From contig JAIKZG010000042.1 of assembly GCA_024682415.1 (NCBI GenBank), forward strand, positions 1 through 64,000: 64,000 nt of DNA. The letters are read 5' to 3'. Every line of letters starts with the position of its first letter. Position 1 is the stretch's first letter. Shown here piece by piece: positions 25,359 to 33,476 of this stretch. A program made the translations under genes and the position numbers. Below the pieces are notes generated by a model. The model ran no database searches and had not been told where the DNA came from. It worked only from the letters and a program-made list of their open reading frames with translations. Origin of the DNA: Prevotella sp. (GTDB lineage: Bacteria > Bacteroidota > Bacteroidia > Bacteroidales > Bacteroidaceae).

Positions 25359-25485
25359 CAGTTCCGAGCGTAGTGCCGTTTGTTCCTACAACGCGAACGT
25401 GAACAAGAATGGCAACGTCAACGTGAACGCGAATACAGACAATCCCAAGTCGAACACGTTCCGTGTGCGTCCAGTCTTAGCTTTC
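25359..25485 (+). repeat. DGR template repeat (TR)
   Basis: Non-coding 127-bp donor copy. In the frame of the target it is rich in AAC/AAT codons (residues N-A-N-V-N-K-N-G-N-V-N-V-N), the usual design that lets adenine mutagenesis reach many amino acids while avoiding stops. It has 34 adenines, 12 of which are changed in the VR. It lies between avd and the RT gene, and is the only other copy of this sequence in the window. Confidence 0.97.
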
Positions 25486-25567
25486 AAGGTTTTAATCCTG
25501 ATGCAGCAAGGCGTGGGGCTTTTTTAGAAAAAAGAAACGAAAAAACATATATAGATATAAATGTAGA

Positions 25568-26896
25568 ATGAGAAAGAAACGACCGACAGCAGCTGAGCCT
25601 ATGCTCTTTCGGGAAGAGGAAATGGGCGGAGTGGCGCTTAAAGATGTGTTGGCAGCTTATTTCGACTGCCGACAGCGCAAAAGCAGCACGCTCAATTCTC
25701 TTGCCTATGAGATAGACTATGAGCGCCGTTGCGAAGACCTGTGGCGGAGGATAAACCAAAGGAGGTTTAGCCCCGGGCGCTCCACGGTGTTTATCGTGAC
25801 GAAGCCTGTGGTGAGGGAGATTTTCGCGCCTGCCTTTGAAAGCCGTATTGCCGACCACCTCATTTCCATGAAGCTCACTCCGCTGCTCGAAAAGCAGTTT
25901 ATCGACGACAACTATGCCACGCGCAAAGGGCGAGGCACTCTCTACGGAGTGAAGCGAGTGGAGGGATTTATCAGGGAATGTTCTGCCGACTACACTCGCG
26001 ACTGCTACATAATGAAGCTCGACATAAAAAGCTATTTCATGAACCTCGACAAGGAGAAGTGTTTCCGTGATATGGCGCGCTTCGTGAATGAGCATTATGA
26101 TGGCAGCGACAAGCCTACGCTAATATATCTATTGAAATGTATCGTGATGGACAATCCGCAGAAGCATTTCGTAAGGCATTGCCCAAAGAGGGCTTGGGAC
26201 GATTTGCCGCCGAGCAAAAGCCTCTTTAATAAGGACGAGCGCCACGGACTGCCCATAGGAAGGCTCACAAGTCAGCTTTGCGCGTCGTATAATCTTGACC
26301 CTCTCGACCACCTTGTTACCGAAGAGTGGGGCATAAAATATTATGGCAGATATGTAGACGACATTGTGCTCATTGACGAGAGCAAGGAAAAGCTACAGGA
26401 GGTGGAGAGGAAGATAAACGCATGGCTCAGTGAGCGAGGTTTTACGCTTCACCCACGCAAAAGGTATCTGCAACACTACTCTAAGGGCGTTTCCTTCGTT
26501 GGCGGAGTGGTGAAGCCGGGGCGGAAATATATAAGCAACCGCACCATTGGTTTTGCCTATGATGCGATAAGGAAATACAACGAGATAATAACGAAGCGTG
26601 AAGAATTGGTTTACATGATGGCACCGGCTTTTGTGGGAGTGATGAACTCTTATCTGGGCGCGACGCTGCATTATGATGCCTACAACGTGAGGCGGAAGCT
26701 CATGGGGCAGATAGCTCCGGCATGGTGGCAAGTGGTGTATGCGAGGAATGGATATAAAAGCTTGGCAGTGAAGCCACGGCTTAGGAAAAACTCTATTAAT
26801 GCGCTGAAGACGAGGCGCGCACTTAAGGATAATCGATGGTTAGCACAACAAAAACAGACTACAGGAGATGATGAAAATGGAAGAGGCGCTGCGTAG
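25568..26896 (+). CDS. DGR reverse transcriptase
   Basis: 442 residues, group-II-intron-like reverse transcriptase of the DGR clade. Catalytic Asp152 in KLDIKSYF, the YVDD box at residues 262-265 (GRYVDDIVLI), and IGRLTSQ at residues 230-236, the (I/V/L)GxxxSQ motif typical of DGR enzymes and linked to adenine-directed infidelity. HPRKRYLQHYSKGVSFVGG near 298-316 fits the motif following the palm. It copies template RNA into cDNA that replaces the VR. It overlaps the next gene by 29 bp. Confidence 0.97.
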   Translation: MRKKRPTAAEPMLFREEEMGGVALKDVLAAYFDCRQRKSSTLNSLAYEIDYERRCEDLWRRINQRRFSPGRSTVFIVTKPVVREIFAPAFESRIADHLISMKLTPLLEKQFIDDNYATRKGRGTLYGVKRVEGFIRECSADYTRDCYIMKLDIKSYFMNLDKEKCFRDMARFVNEHYDGSDKPTLIYLLKCIVMDNPQKHFVRHCPKRAWDDLPPSKSLFNKDERHGLPIGRLTSQLCASYNLDPLDHLVTEEWGIKYYGRYVDDIVLIDESKEKLQEVERKINAWLSERGFTLHPRKRYLQHYSKGVSFVGGVVKPGRKYISNRTIGFAYDAIRKYNEIITKREELVYMMAPAFVGVMNSYLGATLHYDAYNVRRKLMGQIAPAWWQVVYARNGYKSLAVKPRLRKNSINALKTRRALKDNRWLAQQKQTTGDDENGRGAA

Positions 26897-27359
26897 ACAG
26901 CAGGAGTGTGGCGACAAGGTGATGTATCTTGTAAATTCGGGACATTTCTACAGAGGATATGGCGCAGCTTCGTTTGCTTTGCATAATCTGATGGGGTATC
27001 AGATAGTGAGCGACACATTTAAATCGGTCGGCAAGGTGTTTTACAGCGGTTTCCCCGTCACCCAGATGGAACGAGTGCAGAATGAAATCGTGGCGAAAGG
27101 TGGAAAGTTTCGCAAGCTTGACGGCGGAATGACAATAGAATTTTCAGGCATTCCCACAAAGGTGGAGGATGGCGTTAAGATAATAGACAGACATGATACC
27201 ACGCCGCACGCGAGAAAGGCGGCTGAGAATGAGAAGACATCTGCCGATGGCAGCCTCGCTGAGGTGATAGCGTTGAGCCTTGAGCGTTTCCTTTATGGTG
27301 GTGAGCGCAGGCTTAAAATGCAAATCAACGTGGTGCTTGAAGCGGAAGAAAAGATATAA
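26868..27359 (+). CDS. MutS-domain-I-like small protein of the DGR operon
   Basis: 163 residues, overlapping the RT gene in another frame; ATGs at 26868, 26871 and 26877 are all possible. Residues about 15-90 resemble MutS domain I, the mismatch-recognition domain: VMYLVNSGHFYRGYGAASFA matches the FxE block, with Arg in place of Glu, and SGFPVTQMERVQNEIVAKGGKF matches the G(V/F)P...LVxxGYK block. No clamp, core or ATPase domain follows; the rest is a helical tail. MutS-like proteins (MSL) have been listed among DGR accessory factors; I cite this from memory. A role in targeting mismatched homing intermediates is inference. Confidence 0.7.
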   Translation: MMKMEEALRRQQECGDKVMYLVNSGHFYRGYGAASFALHNLMGYQIVSDTFKSVGKVFYSGFPVTQMERVQNEIVAKGGKFRKLDGGMTIEFSGIPTKVEDGVKIIDRHDTTPHARKAAENEKTSADGSLAEVIALSLERFLYGGERRLKMQINVVLEAEEKI

Positions 27360-27416
27360 TTAGCCTTCTTCTTTCTCGTTTCGGGAAAGTTAGAAGGGGC
27401 ATTAAGATATTTTTCA

Positions 27417-27489
27417 TAGCTTCATAAGATTAGATGAAAGCTAAGTTTATAGCCAGTGGTGCGCAGTTCGCGAGAATGTAAGCACCACT
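27417..27489 (+). repeat. Right flanking repeat of the DGR region
   Basis: Direct copy of 21785-21847 with a 10-11-base insertion (27427-27437) and one substitution that keeps the apical loop GNRA (GCGA instead of GTGA). The GTGGTGC/GCACCAC stem is intact. It starts 57 bp after the last DGR gene. Confidence 0.85.
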
Positions 27490-27505
27490 TATATAAAATA
27501 AAAAA

Positions 27506-27612
27506 GGGAAGGTTGTTCTTCCCATTGAGGGCAATCAGAATTTTCGTTTTCAACAGATTGCCCCCTCCTTGAGTTGCGATGCACTGCTCGTGAGAGTGAG
27601 TGCATCGCTTTT
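27506..27612. terminator. Terminator cluster between DGR and queC
   Basis: Three hairpins: GGGAAG/CTTCCC (27506-27523), GAGGGCAATC/GATTGCCCCCTC (27527-27567), and a strong one, GCGATGCACT/AGTGCATCGC (27576-27608), capped by GCTC-GTGA-GAGT and followed by TTTTAA. The last serves either the DGR operon or the convergent queC gene. Confidence 0.7.
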
Positions 27613-27625
27613 AATGCTCATTGAA

Positions 27626-28276
27626 TTATTCATATTCCGTGGTGTCTTCAATGCCTGCATCGCGAAGAGCCTCTTTGCGCTCCATGCAAGTGCCGCATTT
27701 TCCGCAATGCTTCTCGCCACCCTTGTAGCAGCTCCATGTTTCGCTGTAGTCTAATCCCAAGCGCTTGCCTATGCTTGCTATTTCGCCCTTGGTGATGTCG
27801 GTGTAAGGAGCAGAAACTTCCACGCCCACGAAAGTGCCAGCCTTTGCCGTCGTGTTGATGGCGTTGATAAATTCAGGACGGCAGTCGGGGTAAATGGTGT
27901 GGTCGCCTGCGTGATTAGCTATGAGCACCTTTTTCAGTCCGTTGCTCTCGGCAATGCCAATGGCTATGCTTAGCATTATGCCATTGCGGAAAGGCACTAC
28001 AGTGGATTTCATGTTGTCTTCATCGTAGTTGCCCTCTGGAATGGCGTCGGCGCCTTCGAGCAGACTGCTCTTGAAATATTGGTGCATGAAGTCGAGAGGA
28101 ATGGTGATATGCTTAATGCCGAGACGCTTGCAGTGCATTTCAGCGAATGGAATCTCACGCTTGTTGTGATTGCTGCCATAATCAAAAGATATGCCGAGCG
28201 CGATTTCGTCTTTCTTGTCGTAGAGCATGGTGATAGAGTCCATGCCGCCGCTTACGATAATGATAGAATCTTTCAT
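27626..28276 (-). CDS. queC: 7-cyano-7-deazaguanine synthase
   Basis: QueC converts 7-carboxy-7-deazaguanine to preQ0 for queuosine synthesis. 216 residues. PP-loop ATP motif VSGGMDSITML at residues 8-18; zinc site at the C-terminus, CYKGGEKHCGKCGTC, with Cys-x8-Cys-x2-Cys-x2-Cys spacing typical of QueC; also STVVPFRNGIMLSIA. No queD/queE/queF adjacent. Its transcription converges on the DGR locus. Confidence 0.96.
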   Translation of the reverse strand: MKDSIIIVSGGMDSITMLYDKKDEIALGISFDYGSNHNKREIPFAEMHCKRLGIKHITIPLDFMHQYFKSSLLEGADAIPEGNYDEDNMKSTVVPFRNGIMLSIAIGIAESNGLKKVLIANHAGDHTIYPDCRPEFINAINTTAKAGTFVGVEVSAPYTDITKGEIASIGKRLGLDYSETWSCYKGGEKHCGKCGTCMERKEALRDAGIEDTTEYE

Positions 28277-28329
28277 ATTTGTCTTTTTGATTTGTCTTTT
28301 AAAAATGTTGTTTATGTTGTTATTGCCTG

Positions 28330-29742
28330 TTATCCGAATAATGTTCGCAAAGCCTCTTCCACCTTTTTCACAGGGTGGATTTCTATGTCGTATTTCTTAG
28401 GGTCGAGGCCCTTCATGTTGTATTTCGGAATGATGATATGGCTGAAACCTAATTTCTCGGCTTCGGCAATGCGTTGCTCAATACGACTTACGGGGCGCAC
28501 CTCGCCGCTAAGTCCCACTTCGCCTGCCATGCACCAGCCAGCCTCAATAGGAGTGTCTACATTACTTGATAATACAGCCGCTATTACGCTCAAATCCATG
28601 GCAAGGTCGGTAACTCTAAGTCCGCCGGCAATATTCAGAAACACGTCTTTCTGCATCAGCTTGAAGCCTACGCGCTTTTCCAAAACTGCCAAAAGCATAT
28701 TGAGTCGGCGATAGTCGAAACCTGTAGCCGAGCGCTGCGGAGTGCCGTAAGCTGCGCTTGAAACGAGGGCCTGAGTTTCTACAAGGAATGGGCGCACGCC
28801 CTCGATGGCGCTGCTTATGGCAATGCCCGAAAGTCCTTCGTGGTCTTGCGTGAGAAGAAGCTCGGATGGATTGCTCACTTGGCGCAACCCAGATTGCTGC
28901 ATCTCGTAGATACCAAGCTCTGATGTGCTTCCAAATCTGTTTTTAATGCTTCGCAGTATGCGATACATATAATGTTGGTCGCCCTCAAATTGAATAACAG
29001 TGTCTACAATGTGCTCCAATATCTTTGGTCCGGCAAGAGTGCCTTCCTTGTTTATATGCCCGATAAGGACAACAGGCACACCGCTTGATTTGGCGAAACG
29101 CAGAAGGGCGGCAGCACATTCCCTCACCTGAGTAATGCTTCCGGCGCTGCTGTCTACATCGGCAGTGGCAATAGTTTGAATGGAGTCGATGATTACAAGC
29201 TGAGGCTTTACCTCCTTTATGCTGTCGAAGATGTTCTCTAAGGATGTCTCGCATAGTATCTGCACATTGTCGTGCTCATTTGCGATAGCTTTACCGCCTT
29301 GTGTGGACGATAGTCTTTCGGCGCGCATCTTTAACTGATGGGCGCTTTCCTCACCGCTCACATAGAGAACCTGCAAATCGTGTATGTTGAGAATAGTTTG
29401 CAGAGTGAGCGTGCTCTTGCCTATGCCCGGCTCACCGCCAAGCAAAACGATAGAGCCTGGCACAAGTCCGCCACCTAAAACTCTGTTCAGCTCAGCGTCG
29501 TGCATGTCTATGCGCGGATCGTCTTTGCCTGCAATGTCTTTGAGCAGTTGCGGACGATTGGCGTTGCCACGAACGCTGCCAACACTATGGGCGGCAGAGC
29601 GTGCTGCCATCGTGCCGGTGTCTTTGCTTACTCTTATTTCCTTGAATGTGTTCCACTGATTGCAGCTGGGGCATTTGCCTATCCATTTGGCTGATTCGTA
29701 GCCGCAATTATCACAGACGTACATTATTTTGTCTTTTGCCAT
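28330..29742 (-). CDS. radA: DNA repair protein RadA (Sms)
   Basis: 470 residues from the start at 29742 (MAKDKIMYVC). N-terminal zinc finger (CDNCGYESAKWIGKCPSC), Walker A GGEPGIGKST near 100, Walker B VIIDSIQT, the RadA KNRFG motif in IKNRFGSTSELG near 265, and a C-terminal Lon-like domain (IEAGWCMAGEVGLSGEVRPV). RadA is a hexameric branch-migration helicase in recombination. An in-frame ATG at 29823 would add a leucine-rich stretch with no RadA counterpart. queC lies 53 bp downstream on the same strand. Confidence 0.96.
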   Translation of the reverse strand: MAKDKIMYVCDNCGYESAKWIGKCPSCNQWNTFKEIRVSKDTGTMAARSAAHSVGSVRGNANRPQLLKDIAGKDDPRIDMHDAELNRVLGGGLVPGSIVLLGGEPGIGKSTLTLQTILNIHDLQVLYVSGEESAHQLKMRAERLSSTQGGKAIANEHDNVQILCETSLENIFDSIKEVKPQLVIIDSIQTIATADVDSSAGSITQVRECAAALLRFAKSSGVPVVLIGHINKEGTLAGPKILEHIVDTVIQFEGDQHYMYRILRSIKNRFGSTSELGIYEMQQSGLRQVSNPSELLLTQDHEGLSGIAISSAIEGVRPFLVETQALVSSAAYGTPQRSATGFDYRRLNMLLAVLEKRVGFKLMQKDVFLNIAGGLRVTDLAMDLSVIAAVLSSNVDTPIEAGWCMAGEVGLSGEVRPVSRIEQRIAEAEKLGFSHIIIPKYNMKGLDPKKYDIEIHPVKKVEEALRTLFG

Positions 29743-29763
29743 GCTTCTCACTTTTTGTTGACA

Positions 29764-29795
29764 CAAAAGTAATAATAATAATCGCATGTTACAAA
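29764..29795 (-). promoter_or_regulatory. Promoter of radA
   Basis: Minus strand: TTTG (29795-29792), 20 bases, TACTTTTG (29771-29764). It overlaps the region of the divergent -7 box at 29805-29812. Confidence 0.65.
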
Positions 29796-29804
29796 ATAAA
29801 TTGC

Positions 29805-29812
29805 TACTTTTG
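29805..29812 (+). promoter_or_regulatory. -7 box TACTTTTG of the binding-protein gene
   Basis: Exact consensus 48 bases before the start at 29861; no clear -33 element. Confidence 0.5.
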
Positions 29813-29860
29813 CACCTAAACATTTTACAGATTATAATCGTATAAATAAATTCATTTATT

Positions 29861-30769
29861 ATGAGAAGACTTTGCCTGTTGGCATTCGTTTTGACTTTGT
29901 TTTTTGCGTCGTGCGGTCAGTCGTATGAGAAAAAGCAGCGTCTTTCGCGTGAGGAAAGAGCACGTTTGGCCAAGATAGATTCTCTGGCTCTGAAAGTAGC
30001 CGTAATGCCTACGCTCGACTGCTTACCTATATATATAGCAAAGGATGAAAATTTATTCGACAATGAAAAGGTAGACGTAAGCCTGAAAATATTCAATGCT
30101 CAGATGGATTGCGATACTGCCGTCGTGGGATATACTGCCAACGGTGTGGTTTCCGACTTGGTGAGAACTGTGCGCATTATCCGCAAGGGCACACCGCTTG
30201 TCTATCTCTCGTCTACCAATGGCGCATGGCAGCTTATCTCAAATCGCACGGCACGCGTGAAGGAACTTTCACAGCTTGGCGACAAGATGGTGGCTATGAC
30301 ACGTTATTCGGCTACAGATTTCCTTACGGATAAAGCTCTTGATGGCGTTAAGACCAAGGCTAAGGTGTTTCGCATTCAGGTGAACGACGTGAGAGTGAGA
30401 TTGGATATGCTTCTCAATAATGAAATGGACGCGGAGTGGCTTATGGAGCCTCAGGCTACTATGGCAAGAATGCGCCATAATCCTGTGATTGCCGACAGCA
30501 AAAAGATGGGGTATAATCTCGGCGTGATAGCCTTTCGCGAGGATTGCTATGCCGACCGTCGTCGCAGAGAGCAGATAAGGAGTTTTTCTCGTGCATATAA
30601 TATGGCGTGCGACTCTATAAACAAGAATGGCGTGCGCCATTACGAAGAGGTGTTGAAGAAATATTATCACCTTGACGATAAAACGATAAAGGCATTGCCA
30701 AGTTTGCGCTACAGCCATATCGCGAAGCCTGCCGCAAAAGATGTTGAGGCAGCGCGCAAATGGAATTAA
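29861..30769 (+). CDS. Lipoprotein resembling an ABC substrate-binding protein
   Basis: 302 residues. Lipobox LTLFFASC (Cys about 18), then a charged linker and a periplasmic binding fold: LKVAVMPTLDCLPIYIAKDENLF (quoted in part) is the NMT1/SsuA/ThiY-type opening, followed by VDVSLKIFNAQMDCDTAVVGY and later LLNNEMDAEWLMEPQATMAR. No ABC permease or ATPase gene is adjacent, so it is an orphan; substrate unknown. The next gene, a TPR protein, starts 54 bp downstream. Confidence 0.75.
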   Translation: MRRLCLLAFVLTLFFASCGQSYEKKQRLSREERARLAKIDSLALKVAVMPTLDCLPIYIAKDENLFDNEKVDVSLKIFNAQMDCDTAVVGYTANGVVSDLVRTVRIIRKGTPLVYLSSTNGAWQLISNRTARVKELSQLGDKMVAMTRYSATDFLTDKALDGVKTKAKVFRIQVNDVRVRLDMLLNNEMDAEWLMEPQATMARMRHNPVIADSKKMGYNLGVIAFREDCYADRRRREQIRSFSRAYNMACDSINKNGVRHYEEVLKKYYHLDDKTIKALPSLRYSHIAKPAAKDVEAARKWN

Positions 30770-30823
30770 AGGTATGGGCGCGCATGGTAGACATTATGCG
30801 AAGAATATAATCTTTGGGTAAAG

Positions 30824-33247
30824 ATGAAGGATAATAGTATGAATAGCGGAATAGACAGAATACATAGCGACATAACATGCCACATGGAATTGGGACTTAG
30901 CCTGAAAGGGCTTACCGACTATGTGGAAAAACATAATATTCAGAGTGCCAAGGAGGAGCTTGACAACATCACTACTGAATATAATATGATGAAGGAGTTT
31001 TTCCTCAATGGTTATAAGGACGAGAAGCGCGCCGAAGTATATGAAGCGCTGATGAAGCGTCTGAATGTGGTGGCTCAGAATATCAGAGTGAGCTATATGC
31101 GTACTAATAATAAGGCGTATGCCGACGCTTTGGTTTTGGCAAAGAAAGTGCATCTTGACCGTGAGGTGGTGAAAAACACTTTGGCTAAATTTCAAAGCGA
31201 CGCTGCGATGATAATGCTTGAACATCAGGGTGAGGAACAGCATAAGTTGCTTAATGAAGTTTATGCCCGACAGCATGATTTCATGGCTTCTCTCTTTTCT
31301 GCCATTTTCATCGCGAAGCAATGGCAGGAGGCTACGGCTGATTTCTATGTGGAGCTTATCACATCGCCTATTCTCGACCGTGTGAACGCCTCTACGCTTG
31401 TGAGCGCAGTCATGCTCTCATGTATGGGCATATTTGATATCAACAAGTTGCGTGCCTTGTGTCAGATTTACAGCAAAGCACAGGATGAATATGTGCGTCA
31501 GCGCGCATTGGTGGGTTTGGCATTCAGCGTGCCAAGTTTGTCGGAATATAATTTCTATGAAGACGAGATAAAGGCAATGCTTGCTGAATTGTTTGTAGAC
31601 AATGAAAAGGCAAGCCGTGAGCTGCTCGACACTCAGAAGCAGGTGTTTTATTGCATGAATGCTGACAAGGATTCTGAAACTATTCAGAAGGACATAATGC
31701 CTAAGCTCACTAAGCAGTCTACAAAATTCCGTTTCGGCAGACAGATTCAGGAGAATGAGGAAGACAAACTGCAGGACATTCTTCATCCCGAAGCTGAGGA
31801 CGACGCGATGGAGCAGATGGAAAAGAACTTCGAGCGCATGATGGATATGCAGAAGAAGGGGGCTGACATCTATTTCGGCGGTTTTGCGCAGATGAAGCGT
31901 TATCCATTCTTTTATCAGCTCATCAACTGGTTTGTGCCATTCTATTTTGAGCATCCAGCATTGGCTAATGTAAGAGAGAAGTTTGGTGATAATTCCCGCA
32001 TCTCTGATTTGCTACAGACAGGGCCTTTCTGCAATTCTGATAAATATTCGTTTGCTCTTTCTATTTCATTCGTTTACGACAATATGCCGGACGAAATGAA
32101 GAAAATGCTTACCGACAATAATGCCATGTGGCGTGATTTCAAGCCTGAGCAGAATGAGAATCCGGCATTTATCCGCCATATGTATCTGCAAGATTTGTAT
32201 CGCTTCTTCCGCTTGTATCCCAATAAGGAATGCTTCAAAAATCCGTTTGTGCTCGAAAAGGGATCAGGCGTAGGCTTCTTTATGCACCAGAGCGCGTTTT
32301 ATTATGGTATGGAGCTTGACGACTGCAAATTGGAGCTTTCTAAGTTTCTGTTTAAGCAAGGACGATATGAGGAGTTAAGATATTTCATGTCTTATTATCC
32401 TGATGAGCCATATAAGAGTGAATATGCCCGATTGGAAGGTCTTCTTCTTTTTAAAGAGGAGAAATATCGTGAGGCTTCAGATAAATTGAAAGAAGTCTCA
32501 GATAAATTTCCTGATGATGAATATATGCACAGATGTCTTGCGCGCAGCTGTTTCTATAATTTTGATTACGACGACTCTGTAGCGCAGTATGACTTGTTGT
32601 TAAAGATAGCTCCCGACAATATAGGATATGCGCTTAACGGCGCTATCGCTTGTCTAAAGGAGGCTGTGCATACCTATATCTACGACACTGCTTATTATGA
32701 TGAGGAGTTCTTTGATGAGCTGGAGGAGGAAGACCGCGTGCGCAATGCGGAATATTGCGACACGATGGATTCTTATGAGGAAAGCATAAAGACTGATTTC
32801 GACTATGATCCTGACGACGACGCTGAAACTCGTATCGCGAAGAAGCGTGAGGCGAGATATGCCAAGGCTCATAAGAATCTTGATGAAGCGATGCAGCGTC
32901 TTTTCAAGCTCAATTATGAACATCCCGACAATATTCATATCACTCGTGCTTTGGGTTGGGGATATATTCAGACTAAGCAGCCGGAAAAAGCCCTTGAAGT
33001 GTTTAAGAAGTTGGATGCCAACGGACAACTTAATAAGGACGACATCGTGAACATGGGCTACAGCTATTGGTTCCAAGGTATGCTTCATGAAGCGGTAGAC
33101 ACTTTCCGACGTATTCCGCTTGAAGAGGATGAAGATATGCGTCGCGCGATTGCGTTGGCGTTTATCGGTGATTCAGATCTCCTTGAGGATATATATGAGG
33201 TTTCTGATCTTGACAAGACAATGATTATTGATTCTTGCGTGTTCTGA
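30824..33247 (+). CDS. Large cytoplasmic TPR-repeat protein
   Basis: 807 residues with no signal peptide. Almost entirely helical. The N-terminal half is a helical scaffold of unknown type (LSLKGLTDYVEKHNIQSAKEELDNI, in part), and the C-terminal third shows tetratricopeptide repeats: GRYEELRYFMSYYPDEPYKSEYARLEGLLLF, KYREASDKLKEVSDKFPDDEY, DYDDSVAQYDLLLKIAPDN, KQPEKALEVFKKLDANGQ, each about 34 residues. An acidic insertion (DYDPDDDAET) separates two repeats. A protein-interaction scaffold is implied; the specific role is unknown. Confidence 0.75.
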   Translation: MKDNSMNSGIDRIHSDITCHMELGLSLKGLTDYVEKHNIQSAKEELDNITTEYNMMKEFFLNGYKDEKRAEVYEALMKRLNVVAQNIRVSYMRTNNKAYADALVLAKKVHLDREVVKNTLAKFQSDAAMIMLEHQGEEQHKLLNEVYARQHDFMASLFSAIFIAKQWQEATADFYVELITSPILDRVNASTLVSAVMLSCMGIFDINKLRALCQIYSKAQDEYVRQRALVGLAFSVPSLSEYNFYEDEIKAMLAELFVDNEKASRELLDTQKQVFYCMNADKDSETIQKDIMPKLTKQSTKFRFGRQIQENEEDKLQDILHPEAEDDAMEQMEKNFERMMDMQKKGADIYFGGFAQMKRYPFFYQLINWFVPFYFEHPALANVREKFGDNSRISDLLQTGPFCNSDKYSFALSISFVYDNMPDEMKKMLTDNNAMWRDFKPEQNENPAFIRHMYLQDLYRFFRLYPNKECFKNPFVLEKGSGVGFFMHQSAFYYGMELDDCKLELSKFLFKQGRYEELRYFMSYYPDEPYKSEYARLEGLLLFKEEKYREASDKLKEVSDKFPDDEYMHRCLARSCFYNFDYDDSVAQYDLLLKIAPDNIGYALNGAIACLKEAVHTYIYDTAYYDEEFFDELEEEDRVRNAEYCDTMDSYEESIKTDFDYDPDDDAETRIAKKREARYAKAHKNLDEAMQRLFKLNYEHPDNIHITRALGWGYIQTKQPEKALEVFKKLDANGQLNKDDIVNMGYSYWFQGMLHEAVDTFRRIPLEEDEDMRRAIALAFIGDSDLLEDIYEVSDLDKTMIIDSCVF

Positions 33248-33298
33248 TATTCGTAATCAGAATGCAGATGGCAGAATTAAATAGGAAAAGAAATAAAG

Positions 33299-33341
33299 AA
33301 CGAGTATGGTCAATTTTGGCTGTGCTCGTTTTTGTTTTTTT
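33299..33341 (+). terminator. Probable terminator of the TPR gene
   Basis: ACGAGTA pairs with TGCTCGT (one wobble) around 16 bases, followed by TTTTTGTTTTTTT. Confidence 0.55.
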
Positions 33342-33408
33342 AACCACTATTTCCTCTTTTGACCACGCTTATTTCCCAAAAGTAATATGAGATGTGGAAA
33401 TAATTGTC

Positions 33409-33416
33409 TATTTTTG
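33409..33416 (+). promoter_or_regulatory. -7 box TATTTTTG of the AraC gene
   Basis: Exact TAnnTTTG match 61 bases before the start codon; no TTTG -33 element, as often for regulated promoters. Confidence 0.5.
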
Positions 33417-33476
33417 CACGCAATATTGTTAATAAGGCGATATAAGTATCGCGAAAAAAAGAAAAGTTAAAACATT

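Noticed and set aside
25568..26896. Group II intron or retron reverse transcriptase
   Set aside because: No intron domain V/VI or maturase domain, no msr-msd; the IGRLTSQ motif and the adjacent TR/VR pair identify a DGR.
29743..29823. Longer RadA with a leucine-rich N-terminus
   Set aside because: The zinc finger should be at the very N-terminus and the region carries the radA promoter.
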